A stretch of DNA of 64,000 nucleotides from Verrucomicrobium sp. BvORR034 (GCF_000739635.1 NZ_BATQ01000008.1:50919-114918), one strand, 5' to 3'. Positions 37,870 through 46,379 are shown, counted from the first letter of the stretch. Translations and numbers: made by a program. The notes: generated by a model not told the origin, from the sequence alone.

Positions 37870-37941
37870 CGATGGGGACCATCGGACTACGCCGTGGCGT
37901 GGCTTCGGGGGTAGTCCGACGGTCCCCGTCGGTGGGTGAGC
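37870..37941. repeat. GTAGTCC-type inverted repeat
   Basis: CCGATGGGGACCATCGGACTAC and, inverted, GTAGTCCGACGGTCCCCGTCGG: 22-bp arms with two mismatches around a short spacer. Half units occur at 12605-12642 and near 29305 and 29453. Confidence 0.7.
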
Positions 37942-38128
37942 GAAGGGGTGGACGGGAACTGGGGTGAAGTCGGTGACCGTTTGGAGCGTTGCAGTTGGGG
38001 GCGCTGGGTGTCGGCGTGATGGTTCGTTGAGCCCCTTGTGCGGTCGTAGGCAGGAGAAACAAGACAGGCTGCCTACGCCACATCGTGGCCTTTAGGTGTC
38101 CTTCTGCCAAGCCGACGTTGCTATGGAC

Positions 38129-38375
38129 TGTAGTTTTCGACGTAAGGAGAACGGACCAACCGCGCGCGTTCTGAGGTGGCCGCCAAGGAACCGACTCTGG
38201 CTCAGCCCTTAGCAAGTCCCCTCAGAGGATTTGGGCCTGAAAGGCCCACAGAGCCCAGCCCAGGGGCAAAGGCCACGAAGTGGACGGAGACCCTGGGTAC
38301 CTCCAAAGAGGATGATCAGGTGGGAAGGCCGACAGCACCCGCTATCGGCCCATCGCTATCAACACCCCCACGTCG
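38129..38375 (+). repeat. Long composite repeat, copy A
   Basis: About 247 bp homologous to 62104-62345. Shared blocks: CTGTAGTT..GACGT.AGGAGAAC.GACCAA.CGCGCGCGTT..G.GGTGG at 38129-38206, and CCCTGGGTACCTCC...GATCAGGTGGGAAGGCCGACAGCA at 38291-38337, then ATCAACACC. A two-hairpin module (38232-38297) lies between them. Confidence 0.8.
38232..38297 (+). repeat. Two-hairpin repeat module, copy 6
   Basis: Hairpin 1 TGGGCCT-GAA-AGGCCCA (38232-38248), linker CAGAGCCCAG, hairpin 2 CCCAGGG (38259-38265) with CCCTGGG (38291-38297). The loop is unlike the other copies (CAAAGGCCACGAAGTGGACGGAGA). Confidence 0.75.
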
Positions 38376-38460
38376 GTTGGACCTGATGTCATGCGCTGAC
38401 AGACGTTCGCGGCAAGATGCCGCGAACAGCACGCAGGATGCGTGCGCTCCCCGAGTTTCT

Positions 38461-38523
38461 CCAACGTTGACTCGCTTGAGGCTCGTCAACATTGGGCTCT
38501 GCTGCAGATCCCCGCTGGGGATC
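38461..38523 (-). repeat. Two-hairpin repeat module, copy 7 (inverted)
   Basis: On the minus strand, hairpin 1 GATCCCC-AGC-GGGGATC (38507-38523), linker TGCAGCAGAGCCCA, hairpin 2 CCCAATGTTGAC with GTCAACGTTGG (38461-38496) around GAGCCTCAAGCGA. Confidence 0.8.
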
Positions 38524-38595
38524 AGTTTCAACTGAAGACCTGAGCGACCCTCGACCCCAAATGTGTTACCTATGTTCTGACCGCGCCCGCGCCCC

Positions 38596-40506
38596 CTAAG
38601 CACTAAGCACTCCCGTCAGCCACTTCCGGAACACCGCCCGCCGTTTGCCAAACCAGATCCCTTTCAACAAGCCCCTTGGGTTCTTTCCGGGAACCTCGGG
38701 ACGTTCCAGAGGATTGCCTTCTTTGGTCAGGGCCTTGCTCCTCGCGTCGGCGAACAGCCGGGTGCGCAGTTTGCCGTCGAACGCATCCGTGCGCTCTCCG
38801 GCCACCACAAAGGATAGGCCCCAGACTTGATTCAGAATCCACACGACCAGGGCTTCGTTGGTGCTGGGCGCGTAAAACATCCCCGGCTGGCCAAAGCGTT
38901 TCAGCTGCACGGCCAGCCAGAGCGCCCGCCGGGCCGACTCAAAGAACTCCTCGCCATCCACTGAGGTGGACAGTTCGCCGCGCAGCTTTTCCAGCTTGGC
39001 GCGTTCCTCCGGCCAGTGGGACCACTCCATCTCCAGCGCCATGCCATCGGGCAGCCAGAGCAGGTGCAGCAGACTGTCCTTCAGCTTCTCAAGCTCGCGC
39101 CAGGTGAGATTGCCTCCTCGCACCCAGACTTGGGCGCCTTGTTCCGCCAGCACGGGATATTCCATCTCCAGCAGTGCCAGGCTCTCGACGTGGTTCAGGT
39201 CGTAGTAGGCCACCAGCTTGGCTGGGGCGGGCTTCGAGCGAAGCGCCTTCTTCCCTGCGGCCACGGCCTCAAACTTTGCGGCTAGCACGGGCAGGGTCAC
39301 ATTGAGGGCAAAGTTCTCCCTCGCGCGTTTCTCACCGCCTTCACCCAGCTTCTGGGCCAGGCCTTCTTCGGTGGCCAGTCTGACCAGTGCCCGCGCCAGG
39401 GCGGCTTCGTCGCCCGGTTCGGTGAGGAAGCCGGTCTCGCCGTCCACCACCTGCTCTGGCACGCCAGCCACGCGGCTGCTCAGCACGGGCAGGCGGGTGA
39501 ACATGGCCTCTGTGATCACCGTAGGCAGCATGTCGGCCGCGCCTTTTTCATCGGTGATGCACGCCAGGGCAAAGGCGTCGGCCTGTAGGAAACCACGCTT
39601 CATCTGCTCGATGTTCACCGTGCCGTGAAAGGTTACCTGGGTGCCCAGATGCAGATCCGCCACCTGCTTCTCCAGGCGCTCCCGCCACGGGCCGTCGCCC
39701 ATGAGATCCAGATCCACGTGCACGCCTTCTTTGCGTGCCAGATCCATGGCGTTGATCAGGTGGTGAAAGCCTTTGAACTCAATGAGGCGTCCCACGCTGA
39801 TCACCCGGAGCGCTCCCTTGCCTGGCATCGGGTGCGCGTGTTTGTAGTTTTCAGGGTCGATGCCGTTGTAGATGCGAATGATCTTGCCATCGCTATCGGG
39901 GCACATGCGGACCAGTTCCTGTTTGGCAAAGTCGCACGCGGTGACCACAAACTCTGCTTTGCGACACATCTCCTGAAGCAGTTCCGGCGAGCCCAGATCC
40001 ACGAGGAAATCCTGGGCCTGCGGCGTGAAGGAGTACGTGAGTCCCGTCATCGCCTTGAGGAACAGCGCGGAGTGCGTGGCCTGGTTGGCAAAGTGCAGGT
40101 GCACGTGATCCACGCCCAGTGCGGGCAGCAGATCCACGAAGGGCGTGATGTTCCGGCATGCGGCTTCAGCCCGCTCCTGGCCCACGCCGGGCAGTTGGGC
40201 GTGCTTCGCGATCAGCTCTTCCGGCCAGCGTTTCTCCGCCTTGAGACGGGTCTCCACCTCCTTGCGGATCACCTGGGGTGGGGCGTGCAGCACCGGAGCC
40301 TTCAGCCCGTTGAGCCGCGGATGACGGATGTCGTTTTTCGGCGGGTTCAAGGCAATCACCACCACCTCCCAGCCGGCCGCCTCCAGGCCGAGGATCTCGT
40401 TGTCGATGAAGGTCTGGGAAATAACCGGATACCGGCTGTGCAGGTACGCCAGTCTCGGCCGACCCGTGCTTGCGGATGAGGGGGCGGTGGGAAGCGGGGC
40501 GGTCAT
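38596..40506 (-). CDS. Glycosyltransferase family 4 protein with extra C-terminal domain
   Basis: A 636-residue cytoplasmic/peripheral enzyme. Residues 20-420 form a GT-B, GT4-type glycosyltransferase: RLAYLHSRYPVISQTFIDNE at the start, RIYNGIDPENYK and VISVGRLIEFKGFHHLI in the donor domain, and PTVITEAMFTRLPVLSSRVAGVPE as the EX7E-like motif. The conserved acceptor-side His found in the paralog (FTTHGQD) is Gln here (FTPQAQD). A further 215-residue domain (about 425-640) resembles its neighbour's and looks like half of a second GT-B domain. The start overlaps the stop of its paralog (ATGA). Likely role: surface polysaccharide synthesis. Confidence 0.88.
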   Translation of the reverse strand: MTAPLPTAPSSASTGRPRLAYLHSRYPVISQTFIDNEILGLEAAGWEVVVIALNPPKNDIRHPRLNGLKAPVLHAPPQVIRKEVETRLKAEKRWPEELIAKHAQLPGVGQERAEAACRNITPFVDLLPALGVDHVHLHFANQATHSALFLKAMTGLTYSFTPQAQDFLVDLGSPELLQEMCRKAEFVVTACDFAKQELVRMCPDSDGKIIRIYNGIDPENYKHAHPMPGKGALRVISVGRLIEFKGFHHLINAMDLARKEGVHVDLDLMGDGPWRERLEKQVADLHLGTQVTFHGTVNIEQMKRGFLQADAFALACITDEKGAADMLPTVITEAMFTRLPVLSSRVAGVPEQVVDGETGFLTEPGDEAALARALVRLATEEGLAQKLGEGGEKRARENFALNVTLPVLAAKFEAVAAGKKALRSKPAPAKLVAYYDLNHVESLALLEMEYPVLAEQGAQVWVRGGNLTWRELEKLKDSLLHLLWLPDGMALEMEWSHWPEERAKLEKLRGELSTSVDGEEFFESARRALWLAVQLKRFGQPGMFYAPSTNEALVVWILNQVWGLSFVVAGERTDAFDGKLRTRLFADARSKALTKEGNPLERPEVPGKNPRGLLKGIWFGKRRAVFRKWLTGVLSA

Positions 40507-42566
40507 GCGTTGGCGGAATCAGAGTCGGTATCAGTATCAGGATCGGAGTCAGAAGGAGATGCGGGGCCAGCAGAGGAACCTGGGGCGCCGGCGGAGGCCG
40601 CAGCGCCCTTGGGCTTCACCTTCACCGCCTGCAGCCAGTCGAGGAAGCTGCGGGTGCTGGTGTTGTCCCCTGAAACCACGGGAGCCCCCGCGGCAGGTAC
40701 GGGCGGTACCAGCGCATGGCCGATGTGGTCCCGACCGTTTTCCAACTTGCCGGAGGCATCACTCACGGACTGGGCTTCGCCCGCCATGCGGCGCAGGATC
40801 TGGGTGGACCAGCGTGTGCCTTCCTCGAACGCCAGGGCACACGGCACCCCGGTGAGTCGGGAGGCCAGCCAAACGGTCAGTGATTCCTCGCCCCCCGGGC
40901 CATAGAGCAATTGAGGGGGCTGCTTGCTGCGGCTCACGCGGGTGGCCAGCCACACAGCGCGACGGGCGGCTCTGAGAAACACTTCTCCATCCACAGAGGT
41001 CGCCAGATCCGTGCGCAGCGCTTCCAGTTGAGCCCGCCACGGCGCACGCATGCGCCATTCCGTCTCCAGAACGATGCCATCAGGCAGCCACTCCAGGTCC
41101 CACACCGTTTTGCCGAGCGCGACCAGATCCTTTTCCTCAGCGCGGCCTCCAGCCGCCACCACCCGGGCATGCTGACCCTGGAGGGGAACGATTTCCCGCT
41201 CCAGCCACTTCAGTCGTGCAGGCAGGGACAGATCGTAAAACGCCCACACGGCGGGCTGCACCACCTGCTCAGCGGGAGCCTCCTTCATAAGGCCACTTTC
41301 TGAGAACTTGGCGGTGAGTTGCGCAATGGTGTTGGACACCGCGAAACGATCTGAAGCGAGCCGGCGGCCGGAGTCGCCCATCGCCAGCGCGTGGGCCGGG
41401 TAGGTGGCCATCCGGACCAGTGCCTCGGCAAAAGCTTCGACGTCATTCGGCGCGACGATGTAGCCCGTCTTGCCGTGCTCGATCATCTCGGGCACCCCGG
41501 CGACGGTCGTGCTGATCACCGGCAGAGCGTTCAGCATGGCCTCCGTGATCACCGTGGGCAGCAGATCGCTGGCTCCCTTGCTGTCCACCACACAGGCCAG
41601 GGCAAAGGCTTCCGCCTCGGCGAACTCGCCAGCCACCTCCTCCAAGCTGCGGCGGCCCACCAGGGTGATGGCATGGTTCAAGCCCAGACCGTCGATCTGG
41701 CCCTGCAACTGGTCGCGCCACGGGCCCTCGCCCACGATGCGCAGGCTCAGATCCGCCCCCTTCTGTTTGGCCAAACCCACTGCTTCGATGAGCCGGTGAA
41801 AGCCCTTGAATTCAATCAGCCGCCCGATGCTCAGCAGCCGGGTGGGGCCGGGGGGCCGGTTCACCACCGGCGGACGCGCCCCGGGGAAGTCACCCGGCTC
41901 CATGCCGTTGTAAATGCGTACCATCTTTGGGGCTGCCTCCGGGCACTTCTGCGCCAGGAGATCGCGGGAGTAGTCGCATACGGAGACGATGAAGGCTGCA
42001 GCGTCGCACATCTCCTTCAGCAGCTCGTCGCTGCCCAGGTCCACCATGAAATCCTGGCCGTGGGTCGTGAAGGAGAACGACAGCCCGGTTAGCTCCTTTA
42101 GGAACAAGGCCGTATGCGTCGCCCGGTTGGCGAAGTGCACGTGCACATGTTCCACGCCGAAGCGCTTGAACTGCTCGGCAAAATACAGCGCATTGCGCGC
42201 CCGCACCTTCGGCTGGTAGCTCGCCCCATAGGCCTCTTCATGCCGGATCACCATGGATTCCGGCCACCGCCCGTCCGCGCGCGCCGCCTTTTCCAGCGCC
42301 GCCAGCGCCGGCGGAGGGGGAGCATAGAGCACCGGTGCCGCCAGTCCATCCAGCCGCTGATGCCGGAAACTGTCCTCCGGCGGATAGATCGACCCCACCA
42401 CCAGGTCCCAACCCCGCGCCTGGAGCGCGAGCATCTCCGTGTCGCAGAACGTCTGGGAGAAATACGGGTACCGGCTGTACAGGTACGCCAGCCGCTTCTG
42501 CGCCGGAGGCGCAGCGGGCTTGGGATCTACCGGAGAGACAGAGGGCTGGGGGGATTCGTCAGGCAT
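40503..42566 (-). CDS. Glycosyltransferase family 4 protein, paralog
   Basis: A 687-residue paralog of the next gene, with the same layout: GT4 region at about 40-440 (LYSRYPYFSQTFCDTE, VHVHFANRATHTALFLKELTG, SFTTHGQDF with the conserved His, RLLSIGRLIEFKGFHRLI, PTVITEAMLNALPVISTTVAGVPE), then the extra domain. The C-terminal 45 residues are low-complexity, ending in an Asp/Ser/Thr run (SDSDPDTDTDSDS). Start at 42566 (MPDESPQPS) follows from the RBS-free but family-like boundary. Donor and acceptor sugars are unknown. Confidence 0.88.
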   Translation of the reverse strand: MPDESPQPSVSPVDPKPAAPPAQKRLAYLYSRYPYFSQTFCDTEMLALQARGWDLVVGSIYPPEDSFRHQRLDGLAAPVLYAPPPPALAALEKAARADGRWPESMVIRHEEAYGASYQPKVRARNALYFAEQFKRFGVEHVHVHFANRATHTALFLKELTGLSFSFTTHGQDFMVDLGSDELLKEMCDAAAFIVSVCDYSRDLLAQKCPEAAPKMVRIYNGMEPGDFPGARPPVVNRPPGPTRLLSIGRLIEFKGFHRLIEAVGLAKQKGADLSLRIVGEGPWRDQLQGQIDGLGLNHAITLVGRRSLEEVAGEFAEAEAFALACVVDSKGASDLLPTVITEAMLNALPVISTTVAGVPEMIEHGKTGYIVAPNDVEAFAEALVRMATYPAHALAMGDSGRRLASDRFAVSNTIAQLTAKFSESGLMKEAPAEQVVQPAVWAFYDLSLPARLKWLEREIVPLQGQHARVVAAGGRAEEKDLVALGKTVWDLEWLPDGIVLETEWRMRAPWRAQLEALRTDLATSVDGEVFLRAARRAVWLATRVSRSKQPPQLLYGPGGEESLTVWLASRLTGVPCALAFEEGTRWSTQILRRMAGEAQSVSDASGKLENGRDHIGHALVPPVPAAGAPVVSGDNTSTRSFLDWLQAVKVKPKGAAASAGAPGSSAGPASPSDSDPDTDTDSDSANA

Positions 42567-42691
42567 GGGCGGCTGCACACCAGTCCGCAGAATGAAAAAC
42601 GTCCGCAAACCGGGGTACGGCTATAACGCCGGGGGAGGGGCGGTGCAAGGGGGGAGGCGAGTGTCCTGGATGGGTTACGGGCAACTCATGC

Positions 42692-43477
42692 TTACATTTG
42701 GTCATCCAATCCCAATTTGCTCTTGCGTGATTGGGTATTGGCTGCCTCGCGATTGCGCTCATATTCTCTGATCCACGCGGTAGGATCTTCTGGCCACTCG
42801 ACTGTCCGTACAGCGGTATACTGTGAGTTCACTCTGCCACTCGGACTTTTTGTTTTGGAGACCAGAATCTCCCAACCCAAATACCTGAGTTCTCTAGTTC
42901 GCTTTTTCCAATCATCTTGATTTGCTACGAACTCAAGTAGCTTTGCGGGAACAGGTTTACCTAGGTTGATACGAAGCAATTCTCCTATCCTCATATGGAC
43001 AGATCTGTGGCACATCACCTGTCTCATGAGGTTCTGATCTTCTGTCGCAAAGAGGTTCTTTTTGCCGGAATTGCAATCTTCACAGAGTGCCCAGAGATTG
43101 TCCAATTCGTCGCTGCCTCCCCAATCGCGAGGGATCTTGTGATCTACGGCCAACTTGACATGATCGTGCTCGACCGTTCGGCCACACATTTGGCACCGGC
43201 CCCTTGCTGCATTTAGTACCTGTGCTCGGACGCGCAGATTTATGGCTGAAGAGCCGACCACTGCCTTTCGTTCTCCAAGCTTGTATACTGCTCTGTTCCC
43301 CACCTGTTCCACTTCAAGATGGTACCACTGCCGGATTTCTCGCCGTCGTCGGTCTAACTGAGCTTGCTCTTCTGCATCAATCCCTAACTTTGCCCTGATC
43401 TCTCCAGAGGTGAGCCCATTTGGGTGTGCTTGAAGTAATTCAATGATCTTTCGAACCATTGCTGAGGGCTGACTCAT
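42692..43477 (-). CDS. HNH endonuclease (probable restriction enzyme)
   Basis: A 261-residue nuclease. Residues 1-65 look like a winged helix (IIELLQAHPNGLTSGEIRAKLG). The HNH motif is at about 93-140: CQMCGRTVEHDHVKLAVDH (first Cys pair and the catalytic DH), then NLWALCEDCNSGKKN (second Cys pair). HNH domains occur in type II restriction enzymes. It overlaps a controller-type HTH gene by 4 bp and lies downstream of a C5 methylase, which strongly suggests an R-M system. The recognition sequence cannot be read from the sequence. Confidence 0.85.
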   Translation of the reverse strand: MSQPSAMVRKIIELLQAHPNGLTSGEIRAKLGIDAEEQAQLDRRRREIRQWYHLEVEQVGNRAVYKLGERKAVVGSSAINLRVRAQVLNAARGRCQMCGRTVEHDHVKLAVDHKIPRDWGGSDELDNLWALCEDCNSGKKNLFATEDQNLMRQVMCHRSVHMRIGELLRINLGKPVPAKLLEFVANQDDWKKRTRELRYLGWEILVSKTKSPSGRVNSQYTAVRTVEWPEDPTAWIREYERNREAANTQSRKSKLGLDDQM

Positions 43478-43746
43478 CGGTTGCCCCCCTTCTTGCGTGT
43501 GGTTGTCGAATGATCTCGCTTGGTGGACTCCGCAGATGCGATCAACGCTGACAGCGGTCTATTGAGAGCGGAGGCGAGTTGACTGGCTGCATCAATGGAT
43601 GGGTTGCGTTTTCCGCGTTCAACCAACCCAATATAGGTCGCGTGAAGCCCCGCCATTTCCGCGAGCTCCTCCTGACTCAGACCCAGTTCTTGTCGGCAGG
43701 ATCTGAGTACCCATCCGAATCGAACTGAAAGAGATTGGACACCCAT
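43474..43746 (-). CDS. Xre/HTH controller protein
   Basis: A 90-residue DNA-binding protein with one helix-turn-helix (LGLSQEELAEMAGLHATYIGLVERGKRNPSIDAASQL). Its size and fold match the C (controller) proteins of type II R-M systems, which activate their own gene and the restriction gene and delay nuclease expression. A palindrome CAGACAATAGTCTG lies 37 bp upstream of its start, a good C-box candidate. Translationally coupled to the HNH gene. Confidence 0.88.
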   Translation of the reverse strand: MGVQSLSVRFGWVLRSCRQELGLSQEELAEMAGLHATYIGLVERGKRNPSIDAASQLASALNRPLSALIASAESTKRDHSTTTRKKGGNR

Positions 43747-43782
43747 ACGTCCAAACTTCTGCTTGGTGAAAGCCGCTCACCA

Positions 43783-43800
43783 CAGACAATAGTCTGTCTG
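43783..43800. promoter_or_regulatory. Candidate C-box operator
   Basis: CAGACAATAGTCTG (43783-43796) is a perfect palindrome, with a further GTCTG half site at 43794-43800. It contains GAC-N4-GTC, close to the GACT...AGTC C-box consensus. It is in the 92-bp gap between the methylase and controller genes, so it probably controls the latter. Confidence 0.7.
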
Positions 43801-43838
43801 AGGTTTTCGAAGTGCAATCACCTATGGAGCATTCCAGG

Positions 43839-44879
43839 CTAGCTCTTCTGGTGCGATTTCTTTTTGGCTTTTGTTGTGTAGCGCGCTCGGCTTTTTTCGA
43901 GTAGTTGCAGTTGATCCTGTGACTCAAGCAGTTCTGCCGGGGTCTTCCGCTTAAATGCGGAAATGATGGCCCGCCCGACTGCTTTAGCAACCGGAGGAGG
44001 GAATGCATTACCGACTTGTCGATACGCAGCCGTCTTCTTTCCACTGAATTGCCAAAGATCGGGGAAACCTTGAATGCGCGCCACCATTCGTACTGTTAAT
44101 CGCGGCATCTTTTGGTCAGGGAAATGGACGTCAGGTGCCTCGTCGGCAATGCCCATCCCATCTACACCCAACTCCCGCCATTGTTTCTTTGCACGTGTGG
44201 GCCCCAGATCCGGTCCGCCATGTCGCTTTGATCCCCCTACAATCGTGGGAGCGATAGCCATGGCCTTGTCAGCCCATGCCTCTGCACCAAGCCAGCCATT
44301 TGCTCCCATCAGATCAACTAAAGTTTCGCCCACTGCGGGTACTGTTGGAGAAGCCTTTGGCCAGCTGAAATACTTTCTATCTTCGGAGCGAAGAGCTACG
44401 ATGATACATCTTGGCCGAAGTTGAGGAACTCCGTGGTCAGAGGCCTGGATCACTTGCCATTCAGGGTCGTATCCCATCTTTGCCAACCGGGCCATGATCT
44501 TTCCGCGGTATTCTGCGAATTTTGCGGATGCGAAGCCTTGCACATTTTCGAGCATCACCGCCCTAGGCTTGATTTTCGAGATTATATCCAGTGCTGCTGG
44601 AAACATGTCTCGGTCATCATTGGCACCAAGTTGCTTGCCGGCAATGCTGAAGGGTGGGCACGGCACACCGCCCGCGATAATGTCCACATCACCAAAATCC
44701 GTGGCTCTAAACGACCTAATATCCTGTTGCAGAACATTCCATGAAGGGCGGTTGAGTCTGAGCGTTGTGCAAAATTGAGGTTCGTACTCAAGAACTCCAA
44801 CATGGTGGAATCCGGCCATTTCAAGCCCAAGGGCTTGACCGCCCCCACCTGCGCAAAGTTCCAGCGAATAGAAGCTCAT
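43839..44879 (-). CDS. C5-cytosine DNA methyltransferase
   Basis: A 346-residue enzyme. Start at 44879 (MSFYSLELCAGGGG) places the SAM-binding motif I at the N-terminus, as normal. Catalytic Cys74 is in GGVPCPPFSIAGK (motif IV), ENVQGF is motif VI, QLRPRCIIVAL motif VIII and YRQVGNAFPPPVA motif X. A target recognition domain lies between VIII and X. It probably protects the host against the adjacent HNH enzyme. Region is AT-richer than surrounding genes, suggesting horizontal transfer. Confidence 0.94.
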   Translation of the reverse strand: MSFYSLELCAGGGGQALGLEMAGFHHVGVLEYEPQFCTTLRLNRPSWNVLQQDIRSFRATDFGDVDIIAGGVPCPPFSIAGKQLGANDDRDMFPAALDIISKIKPRAVMLENVQGFASAKFAEYRGKIMARLAKMGYDPEWQVIQASDHGVPQLRPRCIIVALRSEDRKYFSWPKASPTVPAVGETLVDLMGANGWLGAEAWADKAMAIAPTIVGGSKRHGGPDLGPTRAKKQWRELGVDGMGIADEAPDVHFPDQKMPRLTVRMVARIQGFPDLWQFSGKKTAAYRQVGNAFPPPVAKAVGRAIISAFKRKTPAELLESQDQLQLLEKSRARYTTKAKKKSHQKS

Positions 44880-45122
44880 CTGTAGGTGTTTGTTTAGCGT
44901 GCTCTCAATGAAGTGCAACGGGAAGCCCCTGCCAAGGCTGGAATTCAGTGGACACGTGGAAGGGACGAGTGCACCAAGGGGGCGCAGTTTGTGCTCACGC
45001 AACCACCGGGGAAAGCAGGGCGTGCGCTGGATCCGACGACCTCTGCAAATCACCAATCTACGCTACGCTGCCGCACACCGCACAGCGTCAGGTCTGGAGT
45101 CTGATGTCTGGCAGTCTGGCGT
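44880..45122. other. Intergenic region with diverged element copy
   Basis: 243 bp between the methylase start and dtd stop. A diverged relative of the 3709-3880 element lies at 44976-45060, and the short direct repeats GTCTGATGTCTGGCAGTCTG and GGCGTC follow. No gene seen. Confidence 0.6.
44976..45060. repeat. Diverged copy of the inverted-repeat element
   Basis: Aligns with the reverse complement of the right half of 3844-3880 (CAAGGGGGCGCAGTTTGTGC, then CGCAACCACCGGGGAAAGC against CACAACCGCCGAGGGAAAGC). Many substitutions; an old copy. Confidence 0.5.
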
Positions 45123-45575
45123 CTATTCCTTGGCCTTCGAATCCATCCAGATCGTCACGGGACCGTCGTTCACCAGCGCCACCTTCATGTCTGCCCCGAA
45201 GACGCCGGTGGGGACTTTTTTGCCGGTGGCGGTTTCCAGCTCGTGGACAAACCGTTCGTAGAGGGGGATGGCCTTTTCCGGGCGGGCGGCGCGGATGTAG
45301 CTGGGGCGGTTGCCTTTCTTGGTGGCGGCGTGGAGGGTGAACTGGCTCACCACCAGCACGTCACCGCCCACTTCATCGAGGGCGGCGTTCATCTTGCCCT
45401 CGGCATCGGAGAAGAGGCGCATCTTGGAGATCTTGGTGGCCAGCCAGACGGCGTCCTCGGTGTGATCCTCCTCCTCGACGCCCAGCAGCACGAGGTACCC
45501 TGTGCCAATCTTGTCCGTGAGCGTGCCTTCGATGGTCACACTCGCTTCCGAAACCCGTTGAATCAATGCCCGCAT
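45123..45575 (-). CDS. dtd: D-aminoacyl-tRNA deacylase
   Basis: A 150-residue cytoplasmic enzyme that hydrolyses D-amino acids from mischarged tRNAs. Family motifs: [17 protein letters not shown] (SQFTLx) and [11 protein letters not shown] (NxGPVT), which form the cross-subunit Gly-cis-Pro site. Start at 45575 ([12 protein letters not shown]) is chosen as it opens the domain; the ORF extends further upstream in a SanA-gene-overlapping antisense frame. Size fits the family. Confidence 0.95.
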   Translation of the reverse strand: MRALIQRVSEASVTIEGTLTDKIGTGYLVLLGVEEEDHTEDAVWLATKISKMRLFSDAEGKMNAALDEVGGDVLVVSQFTLHAATKKGNRPSYIRAARPEKAIPLYERFVHELETATGKKVPTGVFGADMKVALVNDGPVTIWMDSKAKE

Positions 45576-45593
45576 AAGGCAGGATGCTAGCCG

Positions 45594-46379
45594 ATGCGTC
45601 AAGACAAGGACGAAGCCGCCGCCCACCCCCATGCCGGCCACCCTGGGATCCACAAGCCCACCTTTGGCGAACGCCTGAGGAGGGAGATCGCGTGGTTTGA
45701 TGCCTTTATCCGGCGCTGGCTGGCGCGGCTCATGATCTTGAGCGTGCATGCCCTGCTCATTGTCGGTGGCTGCTACGGCATCGTCTGGGCGCTTTCGCAC
45801 AAGCAGGTGTACCGCTCGGTGGACGACATCCCCGTGCGTTATGTCGGCCTCGTGCTGGGCTGCGTGAAGAAGATTGGACCCTACGAAAACGCCTTCTTCA
45901 ACGCCCGTGTCGATGCCGCCGCCAAGGTGTTTCAGGCTGGCAAGGTGCAGTTCCTGCTGGTGAGCGGCGACAACGACCGCGACGGCCAGAATGAGCCGCA
46001 AGACATGAAGGATGCCTTGATCGCCAAAGGCATTCCCGCGGATCGCATCTACTGCGATTACTCAGGCTTCCGCACGCTCGACAGCGTGGTGCGGGCACGA
46101 CAGATCTTCGCTCAGCGGGACATGACGATCATCTCCCAGAAGTTTCACAACGAACGGGCCCTCTACATGGCCCGCCGCCTGGGTCTGCCAGATAGCGTGG
46201 CGTTCAATGCCGAAGACGCGGATCCCCAGTGGATGTTCAAGATGTACTTGCGCGAGATCGGTGCTCGCGTCATGGCCGTGCTGGACGTGGAGGTGCTCAA
46301 CACCAAACCCAGGGAGCTCGGCGACAAAGTGAACATCGGCCCTAAATGGCCGCCGATGGATCAACCAAGGAAAAATTAG
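45594..46379 (+). CDS. SanA/YdcF-like (DUF218) membrane protein
   Basis: A 261-residue protein with one N-terminal membrane helix (residues 45-70) and a DUF218 domain: [76 protein letters not shown]. coli SanA, of the same family, affects envelope permeability to vancomycin at high temperature. The neighbour dtd is divergent 18 bp away. Molecular function of the family is unknown. Confidence 0.88.
   Translation: MRQDKDEAAAHPHAGHPGIHKPTFGERLRREIAWFDAFIRRWLARLMILSVHALLIVGGCYGIVWALSHKQVYRSVDDIPVRYVGLVLGCVKKIGPYENAFFNARVDAAAKVFQAGKVQFLLVSGDNDRDGQNEPQDMKDALIAKGIPADRIYCDYSGFRTLDSVVRARQIFAQRDMTIISQKFHNERALYMARRLGLPDSVAFNAEDADPQWMFKMYLREIGARVMAVLDVEVLNTKPRELGDKVNIGPKWPPMDQPRKN

Larger units (their letters stand above)
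37378..38595. other. 1.2-kb repeat-rich intergenic region
   Basis: No convincing gene. It contains three two-hairpin modules (37552-37617, 38232-38297, 38461-38523), the first half of the long composite repeat (38129-38375), a paired GTAGTCC element (37870-37941) and two hairpins at 38405-38450 (TTCGCGGC...GCCGCGAA and GCACGC...GCGTGC). It is the densest cluster in the window. Confidence 0.75.

Noticed and set aside
40510..40550. Short tandem repeat resembling a microsatellite
   Set aside because: It encodes the Asp/Ser/Thr run at the end of the glycosyltransferase; no sign of frame-changing repeat units.
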